Assembly: GCA_028023455.1 (NCBI GenBank)
Contig: JAQFVV010000013.1
Location: 10,950,579-11,014,578, forward strand
Direction: 5' to 3'
Length of the DNA: 64,000 bases
Source: Epiperipatus broadwayi
Taxonomy: Eukaryota > Onychophora > Udeonychophora > Euonychophora > Peripatidae
Shown one piece after another: positions 50,741-61,210 of the stretch. The notes beneath the pieces were generated by a model that worked only from the letters and a program-made list of their open reading frames with translations, did not search any database and was not told the DNA's origin. Position numbers and translations under genes: made by a program. The first letter of the stretch is position 1. Every line of letters begins with the position of its first letter.

Positions 50741-51680
50741 ACATATATATATATATATTGTATATATACTTATATATATATATATATATATAGTATATAA
50801 ATCTATTATTATAAATCTTTGAATATTTTGAAATTATTAAAGCAGAAGTCAACTTCCGATAATGGGCTATTTCTTAAATATTATAAATCTCCACACACTC
50901 GATTGCCAGTAAGAGTTTAAAAAACTTAAGTGAATCACTTAAGTTTAGAGCATATTTGTATATACACCAATTATCACTGACCATGCTTAAATCTGGGCTT
51001 GAGTCTATTGTGTGACTGATGCTATAATCAAATATTGAATTGTACAATTTAGTTAACCTATTGTAAGAAAAAGACAGTGTCTCATTTTTAACCATCTACA
51101 ATTAGACTTATATGACTTATAAATGTAAATCTATTATTATAAAGCACTGGAACATTGATTTAAGCATGGCCAGTGAGAGCTGGTGTAAATACAAATACAC
51201 TCTAAACTTTAAGTGATTTTAAACTCTTACTGGTGGGTGAGTGCACAGAGATTTATAATATTTAAATAATAGTGCATTATCAGGGGTTAACTTCCACTTT
51301 AATAATTTCAAAATTTTCAGTAATAATAGATTTACATTTAAATATCATATAAGTTTAATTGTAGTGATTAATAATGCAACACTGTCTTTCTCCTGCAATA
51401 GGTTAACTAAATTTGTACAATTCAATATTTGATTATAACATCAGGCACACAATATACTCAAGCCCTGATTTAAGCATGATGAGTGAGAGTTGGTGTATAT
51501 ACAAACACATTCTAAACTTAAGTGATTCACTTAAGTTTTCTAAACTCTTGCTGGTGAGTGAGTGCATGGAGATTTATAATATTTAAGAAATAGCGCTTTA
51601 TAGGAGGTTGACTTCCACTTTAATTATATATATATATATATATAATAACGAAACTTATATATATATATATATATATATAT
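50741..51680. repeat. AT-tract-flanked inverted triplicate repeat
   Basis: Three related non-coding units of about 200-340 bp: A at about 50790-51135 (minus sense), B at 51145-51339 (plus sense, partial) and C at about 51340-51630 (plus sense). Each shares GATTTAAGCATG.{2,3}AGTGAGAG, TTGGTGTATATACAAA-like sequence and GAGATTTATAATATTTAA. A and C contain a 25-bp hyphenated palindrome (AAACTTAAGTGA.TCACTTAAGTTT, at 50922-50946 in A). Long (AT)n tracts bound both sides (50741-50800 and 51625-51680). Confidence 0.8.
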
Positions 51681-51689
51681 GAGAAATAT

Positions 51690-53545
51690 GTTAAATAAAT
51701 AACAGGTGATAATTAAACAATACTGCATAGTATAATATAATAAAGACATTATATTGTTGAGATCCATTATAATCCATGGTATTGATTCATCATAATTAAT
51801 TGTGACTATATATTTAAAAACGATTATATTTAAAAAAAATCCCCTTCACTATTTAAAAGAAAACTATCATTTAATGGCTAAAGTTGTAATCAATGTTTAA
51901 AATCAGTATATGTGTAATTATGGGTCCTGGAATATTTTTAAAACATTTCATAGAAATGTACATATATATGTAAAGATGAAAAAAAAATTAAAGAGAGAGA
52001 CAAATGTGATAGTAATCCCATTGGTTCAATAGTATAAAATAATTAATTAAAATTTTTTTTAATAGTAATTGAAATTTCAAATTATATTATAAATATGAGT
52101 ATAATGTTGCTAAGAAATATCCAAGATAGTGAACATAGTTTATAATAAGTCTAAAAAACCTTTATCAAAATTGTAAAATCATGGTTAAATTTAAAATTTA
52201 GTAAAAACATTCCTTAAAATTAATTTACCAACCCTACATTTCACTAAGGCACATTTTATTGTTGAATGTTCTTTATTTAAATGAGGAAATTGATCACAAC
52301 ATAATCATAAATACATTTATATTTGAGAGTTTAAAAAACATATTTAGTATAAAGCATAGAGACAATAGAAAATCCTATATAATATGAAAATGTTCAATTT
52401 AAAAAATTGAATCTTGTTTATTTTAATAGCTAAAGTATTAATATATTATTTAGTATAAGAATAAATGTAAAGAATTATATTATATTTATCTTTATAATAA
52501 TTTTATTTAAAATAGTTTATATATGTATAATAGATTATAAATACAGCCGATTTTGCTGCATTAAAAGCTAGAAGAAGAGTACCCATTGCCTGAAAGGAAA
52601 CCATTACTAAGCAGCTACTCCTAAGTTTCACATAAAATTTAAAATTGACTGAATGAAGAGTTTGAACACATGTGACCTTCCAATCATCTGGTCTACACTT
52701 TAAAAACAAGCACTCAAGAAATTCAGGATATTCTATGTAAAAATTTCATCTGAGAAACTTTATAAGCTTTAAGTATTTAAGTCGCCATGTGGCAGCTTGA
52801 TTCAGGATGCTCAGCTAAAAAAGAACCACTGGACATTTAATTTCAAAGATTGATGGTAACCGTTATCATCATCAAACATGATGTAATAATAGAATAATAA
52901 TTAATTACTGTCAAAAACCGATAAAGTTTTTCATCAGATATAATTTTAATCTTGGAATTATTTTAAAAATGCAGTCAAATATTCCTTCCAATAGTTTCAG
53001 AATGATTAATCTTGCTATAATTAGTAGATTAGATTTTGCTTTCACTTCCCAGTTTTATGTGAATAATCAATCAAGCATACTTGTGAAATTCTGATTTCAC
53101 TTTGTGACTGTCTTTTTGTTAATTTTATAAAAAAAACTAATCTTTTGGGAGTTTGAAAGTTTGAAAATGATATAGCATCCTTCATTTTTAAAAGTACAAT
53201 CAAAAGGATGGTACTTTTTAGTATTAAAGCTGCAACATGGAGTATACCACTGCACCTGTTCACATTCATATCAATCCACTGATAACTTTATAATCTTGTG
53301 ATCTGACCAAAATAACAACATGTACATGGATCTTGTACACAACTTTTTTTCAGCAAAAAAAAGAACATGTACATGGTATTTTGATAAGAATTACAAAGCT
53401 ATTGGGAGGTTGATACAAATGTGAACAGGCACAGTAGGCCTAATACATGCTTCATGTTGCAGGAATAAAAATAAGTAAAAATAAAAAAATAGTAAAACAT
53501 AATAAATATGTAGATCATTTTCAATAACAAATGCATTCAAATATC
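51690..53545. other. gene-free AT-rich spacer
   Basis: No supported feature. Short frames on the minus strand near 52503-52709 and 53042-53269 show no known motifs. Confidence 0.5.
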
Positions 53546-53715
53546 TACAACTTTCAATATTAACAAGTTTTAAAAAAAATGTGATTTTCACAGATATGTA
53601 CGATTTTCAACATTAACAAGTTTCAAAAAAAAATACAACTTTCATAAATATATACGACCTTCAACATTAACAAGTTTAAAAAAAAAAGTGACTTTCAACA
53701 CTGACAATTTTTAAG
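53546..53715. repeat. three-copy tandem minisatellite, ~57-bp unit
   Basis: Each unit carries TTTCAA.ATTAACAAGTTT followed by an A-run and then a GTGA/ACAACTTTCA piece (about 53550, 53608, 53660; a fourth partial copy TTCAACACTGACAATTTTT follows). Confidence 0.8.
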
Positions 53716-54204
53716 AACAACATTTAAAATAAAATATGATTTGTGATATTACAATAATAACACCATTAATCAAAAAATAGTTAGTTTAAATATACACTAA
53801 ATGATTTTGATTTTTAAGTAATTTGGATAAAAATGCATTAACTATATTCCTATGACACTTACCATGTAATATATAATAGGTATTTACATGTTAAAACCAA
53901 AGTTTTTACATATACTATTACCACAGAAGATGGAGATTTACAGTAAAAATTTTCCCTCCAAAAATGTACCATGTCATTGCAAATTATGCTGGGATTTTCA
54001 GAGAAGTGCTAATAAACATTGTTTTTTTTTTAAATAAAGAAATTAAACCAAAAGTACAAAAAAAATGTTTTTATTTATCCTCACTCTTGTCAGAAAGAAA
54101 TCTAGACAATAACTGAAAATGTGAAAGTATTACAAAAAAGAAAAAAATTGCGGTGATTAAAAAAAAAAATGTTTTTACATATACTCGCAGGAATTATTTT
54201 AAAG

Positions 54205-54419
54205 CAGGTAAAACTCTCCATACAGTAGTGCCACTCAGTGCAAGCCAGAGTAATCAATGGATGCCAGAAGACTTGTGCATAAAATCCCTATCTAGTGCCT
54301 ACTCATCCAATATCCCCAGAATAGTTTCTAGCTTGTGGCTTTGGTCAGTGAGGAGCTTTGGATCCATTGATTACTCTGGATTACACTGAGTGGCACTACT
54401 GTATGGAAAGTTTTTTCTG
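54205..54419. mobile_element. 215-bp MITE with long TIRs
   Basis: The ends are inverted repeats of about 60 bp: CTCTCCATACAGTAGTGCCA at 54215 onward is mirrored near 54408, and CAGAGTAATCAATGGAT is mirrored by ATCCATTGATTACTCTG. The outermost bases are CAG...CTG, and TTTTAA lies on both sides (54197-54202 and 54420-54425, offset by two bases on the left). That could be a TTAA-containing target duplication. A 90-100 bp centre is unrelated. The open frame across it is not a gene. Superfamily not assigned. Confidence 0.82.
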
Positions 54420-54425
54420 TTTTAA

Positions 54426-56387
54426 CAAGTTATGAGCAAGCATAAGAAATGGTGATCATGTGATGTTAGGGATTATTTTCTTTCAATTTGATGTCATCGC
54501 GACATTACACATTTATTGTGGATGTGAAAAGGCCTCCTATCTTCCCTACATTGCATTTTTAATATTAAAGTACCAAAATTTAATTGCCTTAGGAATCTGA
54601 GCTAATTACCTCCTTAATGTTTTTAAAAATTTATCATAAACAACATTATTGCTTTTAAAATAAAACACTGCAACATAAATGGATTAACATCACTAATAAT
54701 ATTTTAACTCACCTTTTAATAAAATTTTGGAATCTAAAAATAAGGAATCAATCATACATTGTAACATAGAAATTTTAAAGTACTAAAATATTGATTATAT
54801 TGATGAAAAAAAAGTTTATCCATGGAACCTATAGAAAAATGTGCGCATCAAGAACATAGATTAAATTATTCATAAACTTTCATGGATAATGATGGTTGTA
54901 TAATTTTTTTCTTTACTATGATTTTCTTTTGAGTAATATTTTAATTGCATGTGTTAGGATTAACTAACATTCTCATCAGTAATAAGAATCCAGATAATAT
55001 GGTTTCAATATTTAAATTGATAAAATGTTTGAATATATTGCATTAAAGATAGGTTGTTTTCTTATTAGATAATAATATTCTTAAATTCTCTTGATTGTAA
55101 GATGCTGTTTTATATACCTCATACTTCATTTCTTGTGCACATAGATAATATTAATGGTATTGCAATAAAATGTGGTTATATAAACATATTAATATTTAAA
55201 AATTTATAATAATATTAAATATAAGAAATAATGAGTTACTTCATGGCTATAGGTCAAACAGAATGTATCATTTAGGATCTTAATGCTATATAAATGGGCC
55301 ATGTTGATATTATACTTATTTAGAGAAAGGTATAAATGCTTTCCTAGATGAAAGAATAAAATAAACAATATCATTTTAACAGTGTGTTCCAATAAAGAAA
55401 AATATTGGAATCTGTAAGATATAGAGAAATCTTTTAGATTTTAAGATAATAAGGATATATTTAAAATCCTATTTATGGGCAACCTTATTTATTAATTTTG
55501 TATTTGTATGAGCAACACATAGAGTACGATTTTTTCTTTTTATAACATATCTTATAAGTAAACTCTTTTATTTAGAGAATAATATTAGAGATATTAATAT
55601 AGCTATCTTATACTTATTAATTCCATATTTATGCATTCTTATTTTGTTTAATAAAATTATTTAATTATTTTATTTATCATCACTATTTTGATTTAAATCA
55701 CTAAGCATCACATGATCACCACCTTAGTGCAGTCATATAATTTTAATTTCAATCTGCTAATTTTCATTATACTTTAATAAAATGAGTTAAATGAATATTG
55801 CTTATCTTTAAACAGTTTGCAAAATCTCACCCCTACTCCTTTCACAGCTTTATTTATATGCTAATAGATATGCACTGGATACAATTACAAAATGCCCATT
55901 TGTATTCAGTCACAATCTAAGAAACTTTACTATATAAAGTGTACAGGTCTTTATGATGTTCAAAATCCTGAAAAATAATGTAAATTAAAGTATTATTATG
56001 TTGACAGTGACAAGTGCTAGGCACGTGTACAATATTTAAAAGAGTTAATATATATTTATTAGTATATACATTGTTAGAAATGCTGCATAAACCTTGAGAT
56101 TCATTAGAAATATTAATTTTCACATGAAATAGTGTAGTAATGAACATTATTCATGTGTAAGTTGCTTTTCTTATTAATTAATGTTTTAACATGTTAAGCA
56201 AAGATATTGGTCACTGGTTGTTAAATAACAGAGTGTCAGTATTGTGTATGTTTAGATTGAGAGTCTTTTGTTCAATGTTACAAATTAGTATTTTAAAAAG
56301 AATGTCTGTTTATTGAAGCCCCTTCACCTTTTAGCATCTTGATTTATTTATAGGTACCAAATAGCACTCACTTCATATGATTATACC
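54426..56387. other. gene-free AT-rich spacer
   Basis: No supported feature. CATCACATGATCACCAC at about 55706 recurs near 58465, the only notable shared word. Confidence 0.5.
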
Positions 56388-57085
56388 ATTGCAATGTGTG
56401 GGTATGATACACATATAATATAAAGAACATATCAATTGCTCTAAACAAGCTTTTTTTAATGATAAATGCTACAAGAGAAAGCATTTAAATCATCTTTCTC
56501 TAGGATTGTCCCCATCCCCAGACTGTTTTTGAGCTATGGCTGTCCTAAGTGAGTAGCTAGGATACCAGATTCAAAAAACTAACTCAAGATAAGCATTTAT
56601 CTAAAAGTTAATTCTTAAGAAAAATATCTGAAATTTTTAGACACCTACATGTCTTTAAATTCAGCTCTCCAACTGAAATAATAATATGAGTCTCAACTTA
56701 ATTCAGATATCACATATATTAATGGGCTTTGTAATTTAATTTAGCCAAATTCCCCAACAGAAAAATTACCAAACCCATTAATATATGAAATATATGAATT
56801 AAGTTCGGACCCATATGATTATTTCAGTTGGAGAGTGGAATTTAAAGACCTGTAGATGTCTAAAAATTTAAGATCTTTTTCTTAAAAGTTAACTTTTAGA
56901 TAAATGCTTATCTGAGTTGGCTGGTGTCCTAGCTCCTCACTGAAGAGAGCCATACTTTGATACCAGTCTGGGGACAATCCTAGATAAAGATGATTTGAAT
57001 GCTTTCTTTTGTAGCATTTATCATTAAAAAAATAAGTTTGTTTAGAGCTATTGATATACTCTTTATATTACATATTGGTAAATGC
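56388..57085. mobile_element. ~700-bp foldback element
   Basis: Long imperfect inverted arms (about 56388-56730 and 56750-57085). Blocks in mirror order include AATATAAAGA near the ends, TTAAAAAAA/TTTTTTTAA beside ATGATAAATGCTACA, GATAAGCATTTATCTAAAAG, GACA.CTACA.GTCTTTAAAT, CTCTCCAACTGAAATAAT and CATATATTAATGGG at the loop. The right arm has small insertions. There is no transposase. It resembles a palindromic DNA element or an inverted duplication. Confidence 0.78.
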
Positions 57086-58464
57086 AATCTATATAGGTCA
57101 TGTGACACACACGATTTTATTACTATATATATATGTAAAGCACACAAAAGTGGCCAAGACCTATCAACACCAAATGTGCTGTCAAGGCAAATCTTTTATT
57201 TATAAGAGAAAGATAATTGCCTTGATAGCAGATTAAAGAATATTGATGATGTTGGTAAGTGCAGTTTCTTTTATATGATTTATATTTATAAACCAATATA
57301 TCTTAATATACATATATATGTAAGCAGATGAACTTTTGCTCTTATTACAAAAGTACATTTTCTTCACATTGGCATTAAAAGTATATTAGGTTTATTAAAG
57401 TAAACATTAAATTATGCACCCTGTTATTGTGTACATGTCTTGTATGTTATAATTTTTATTTGAAGGCAGATTGATATTATTAACAATAAGATAGTAAGTA
57501 CATCAAATGATGGCATTTGATTAACATATTGTTTGGTATGCTTGTTATTTCCTTAGTGTAATTTATACTAACCCATTAATAATTAGAACTATCTTGTAAA
57601 TTGTATCTATCATGATAACTATGGATCAAATCACAAAGCTAATATAAAAGTATCAGAGTTTGAAATTAAAAAACTAATTTTCAAAAGACTTCAGCATCAT
57701 GATTTAAAAATATAAATAAAATTTAGAGAACAATTATCCTATTTATATTATATAAAGGCATATGTCCCCAGAAATAGTTGTTAGGTGAAAAGCTACACAA
57801 ATAATTTCTATTACTCGTTTATTTTAGTATTCAGGGCATTTTGAGACTCTTTAGAAAGGAGGGAATATAAGTGATTTTTATAAAAAACAATTAATTTTTT
57901 TATAATTGATTTGTTACAAGCAGTAAAAAGTTATAACTTTGTAAAATTTATTCACAAGAGCTACTTAGGTAAAAATTCCATCTTCATTTCTATGGACATA
58001 GTAGCCATAACTTGTAAAGTGTTTGGATAGTCAGAAAATTTAATTGCCAAATATATATTCACAAAGTCATATAATAGATAGTTTAAATTGTAATTTATTG
58101 TCAAATTAATGAAATTTTAATTTCAGCCAAAGCATATTAAACATTAAAAATATAGAAATACTTTCACACACACACATATATATATATAATAAAACACAAT
58201 TTTAAAAATAATCTAAGATCAAAGAAAATTATATATGTTTTGTTTCCAAAATGTGCTACATCTTTCATTATATAGAAAATAGAAATTGTTAGCCATTGCT
58301 AATCTTATTATTATACATCTCTTGAATATTTGTCTTCAATAAATTAATAAATATTGGAATTAAATAAAAAACATAGAATTTTTAGGAAAGTACTAAGAAA
58401 ATATTATTCATTGAATTGTTTAATCAAAAGTCTCTGTAATGCTTTTCTATTATGTTAATAAACA
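57086..58464. other. gene-free AT-rich spacer
   Basis: No supported feature beyond a short (CA)n(TA)n run near 58165-58189. Confidence 0.5.
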
Positions 58465-59855
58465 TCACATGATCACCACAGTGAGTTTTTGCCTTTTTCT
58501 ATTATGTTCCAAGTATTAAGATTCATAAGTAAATATTCTTAAAATATATTTATTAAAACCTTTTTTCTTCAAAGATAGAGATACATTCTCTTTTAATATT
58601 TTTAATTCTATGATTAAATTCATCCATTATATTTCAATCTATATGAAAAATTTGAGCAAGATATTTATAGTTGTTAATTTCTTCTAATTTATTATTATCA
58701 ATCTTTATTTTCATCTTTTGAGAAAAATCATTGAACACTACATTACTCTTTTTAGTATTTAACTTTAGTCTTATTTTTTTTTTTTTTTTGCTTTCATCTA
58801 ACATTTTCTGAAACTCTCCAGCATTATTTACAAAAGCAATTAATGTCTTGAATAATATCCATTTATTTTACTTTCTTTAATTTGCTATTTTAATTTGGGA
58901 AATACTTCATTCAAAATTGCTGTAAGAAGTTTTGGAGAAGTGATACACCATTATCATTATTAATCTTCCTAGTAATCTAATCACAACTGCTGCATTTCAA
59001 TAAAATATCCTTTGGAATTTGACAGTAGCTTGTTAATATATCTTAATATTCTAAAACTTTAATTATCATCAAAATATTTATGAAATCTAAGGTTTATTTT
59101 ATAACTCACAAATTTAGACAATGGCAACTTGTATTCATTTTTCTTTCTATAATTTTTTACAAAAATTTGTATGTGCTTTACTATATTAGAATCACTTTCA
59201 AATTTACTTTATTTTTTTGATTAATCTGGGTGCAATTATTTTATAAACAAATTGTGATGACCATAGTAAAATAAATAGTCAAATGATTTCAAAATTAATA
59301 AATACTACTAATATGATTGCAATTTCTGATAACTTACTTTTCACATTTAACAAAATCATTTTTTAATCATATGCTATATCTTAATTATTTGCACCTTGCT
59401 TTGCCAACAATTCCTTCTTTTCTTTACCTGCTTCTTTTAAAAAAATATCTATAATAATTTCACCATTTACTGACAATTTTCATAATTTATTGTGTTTCAC
59501 CTCTTCATTTAAAAGATTTTAAATTTCAAAAATATTACCTAAATTGTAGAAGATAGTCTATAGTTTTCTTCTTTATTACTATAGTTTTTCACACTTAATG
59601 AAGTCATCTCTGTTTTAGTAACAGGCCATATATATATATGTTAAAACGAAGATTTGCACGGGTTAAATATATAAAATACATATTTTGCGGGTTCATCCGT
59701 GTTAAAAACTTTTAATACCAATACACTGACGTTTCGACTTGGTCACACAAGCCATCCACAGAGTTATAAAAAGGTAGAAAGACGGTTGTAGAGGCGCTAC
59801 AATCACTGGTTTGAATAAAACATTAAAAATCCCACCAATAGCAAAAATGTTAAAT

Positions 59856-60158
59856 TTAAGAATGTTTTTTAAAGAAATCTTTCCAAATAGGAGGAAGTTT
59901 GCACGTATCATCTCGCTTATTGATACAATCTGGCCTTTTAAGTATCTCAATGGCTTCTCTGATTTTGCATTGGTAGAGATTATCACATCTGGATATGATC
60001 CTGGTACTAGAAAAATCTATTTTATGACCTGAATCTATAGTATGGAGTGAGAGTGCTGATGATGATGAGTGTTGTTTAACTGCATTAGCATGCTCATCTC
60101 TCCTAACACTGATGCGACGATTACTCATACCTATGTAAGAAGCTTTACAATTTTTACA
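59856..60158 (-). pseudogene. Penelope-like GIY-YIG endonuclease C-terminal piece
   Basis: Reading from the junction gives CKNCKASYIGMSNRRIS. It has the CxxC pair and YIG motif, then a conserved RRDEH (Arg and His of the nuclease site), SGHKIDF, REAIEILK with the likely catalytic Glu, and a stop at 59856 after IWKDFFKKHS. The N-terminal GIY half and all RT are missing: directly upstream is the inverted copy, with an immediate TGA stop. It belongs to a different family from the element at 12.0-14.7 kb. Confidence 0.85.
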
Positions 60159-60161
60159 TCA

Positions 60162-60265
60162 GAGAAGCCATTGAGATACTTAAAAGACCAGATTGTATCA
60201 ATAAGCGAGATGATACGTGCAAACTTCCTCCTATTTGGAAAGATTTCTTTAAAAAACATTCTTAA
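60162..60265 (+). pseudogene. Penelope-like endonuclease tail, second (short) copy
   Basis: Only the last 34 codons remain, from REAIEILK to FFKKHS and stop at 60263-60265, matching the minus copy with at most a few changes. An open frame in another register over the same DNA is a shadow. Confidence 0.8.
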
Positions 60266-60360
60266 ATTTAACATTTTTGCTATTGGTGGGATTTTTAATG
60301 TTTTATTCAAACCAGTGATTGTAGCGCCTCTACAACCGTCTTTCTACCTTTTTATAACTC

Positions 60361-60389
60361 TGTGGATGGCTTGTGTGACCAAGTCGAAA
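60361..60389 (+). ncRNA. hairpin-GAAA motif near PLE 3' end (hammerhead-like?)
   Basis: GGCTTG (60368-60373) pairs with CAAGTC (60380-60385, one G-U) around a 6-nt loop and is followed at once by GAAA. The mirror lies at 59732-59753. The CUGAUGA box is not canonical (nearest TGGATGG), and the base after the possible stem III would be G, which hammerheads do not cut. If it derives from a ribozyme, it is decayed. Confidence 0.25.
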
Positions 60390-61210
60390 CGTCAGTGTAT
60401 TGGTATTAAAAGTTTTTAACACGGATGAACCCGCAAAATATGTATTTTATATATATATAATTATTAAAATAACTTTCTTTCCAGTACTAATGTTGTATTA
60501 TATTTGAGATTTTTTTTCTCTTCTATGGCTTTCCTTGCCTCTTCACAGTTAATCATTAATACTTGTTCCATATAATTTTACAGAATACAGATATTTAACT
60601 TTTCTAAATAGATCCTTTTAAAGGGTTTTCATATTACTTTTTTTCATACACTGCTTTGTTCTCAGGAAAAAAAAAAATGCTTGTAAATTGCTGTTTGTAT
60701 CAGCCATCTATACAGCAGTTCTTAATACAATATTTTACCCTTTTCTGATTTTATTCAAGTGTTTCTGAAAGTTACAAACATTGATTATTAATAATATCTT
60801 TTTTTCTCTCGTAGCTTTATCTTTAGCTTTGCATTAACAAATATTTTACATATCATTAAACAATGATTACTTTATGTGTTAAATATTATATACTAGTCTT
60901 GTAATACAAATTTTCTGTTAATGGAAATATAATATTAATTTTGTTATACCATCATTTTAATCTTCCAATGCAATTCCATTTAGCTTTTTTTTTTTCCAAT
61001 GAAAAAAAAATATCATTGTTTAGTTTTTCTTCCTCTGCAAACGTTAGAAGTCTATATTTTTTCTTAATTCGGTTTTACCCAGCAATTTTAAAATGCTATT
61101 TGAGTTGATTAAAAGCATTCTGTACACCTATGTAGAAACTCTTTATTTCTTCTCCACAATAATTTCAGCTTATCTGACAATAGTATTAGACAGTTCTGAT
61201 TGATACATTT

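Larger units (their letters stand above)
59667..60454. mobile_element. second Penelope-like family, inverted pair with 202-bp centre
   Basis: Arms 59667-59959 and 60162-60454 are nearly identical inverted copies of one Penelope-like 3' end. The minus-strand copy continues through the 202-bp centre (60161-59960), so it is longer; the plus-strand copy is truncated to the last ~293 bp. The outer ends share AAATACATATTTTGCGGGTT and adjoin AT tracts. It lies inside RTE-like copy 3, so it is younger than that copy. Confidence 0.85.
58465..61210 (-). pseudogene. RTE-like LINE copy 3, interrupted by a Penelope-like insertion
   Basis: On the minus strand, EEIKSFYIGVQNAFNQ near 61120 matches the endonuclease segment EGVEDFYINVQ of copy 2. 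HWKKKKLNG near 60990 corresponds to its 'WTW' region. NNAGEFQKMLDES near 58820 and LEEINNYKYLAQIFH near 58660 match the end of the RT palm. The order is the same as in copy 2. Stops are common. The middle is split by the Penelope-like unit at 59667-60454. Confidence 0.7.

Noticed and set aside
59702-59986. 94-residue minus-strand frame, and the 116-residue plus frame at 60069-60419
   Set aside because: Both run through the arms in a frame different from the endonuclease and mostly cover the 3' untranslated end.
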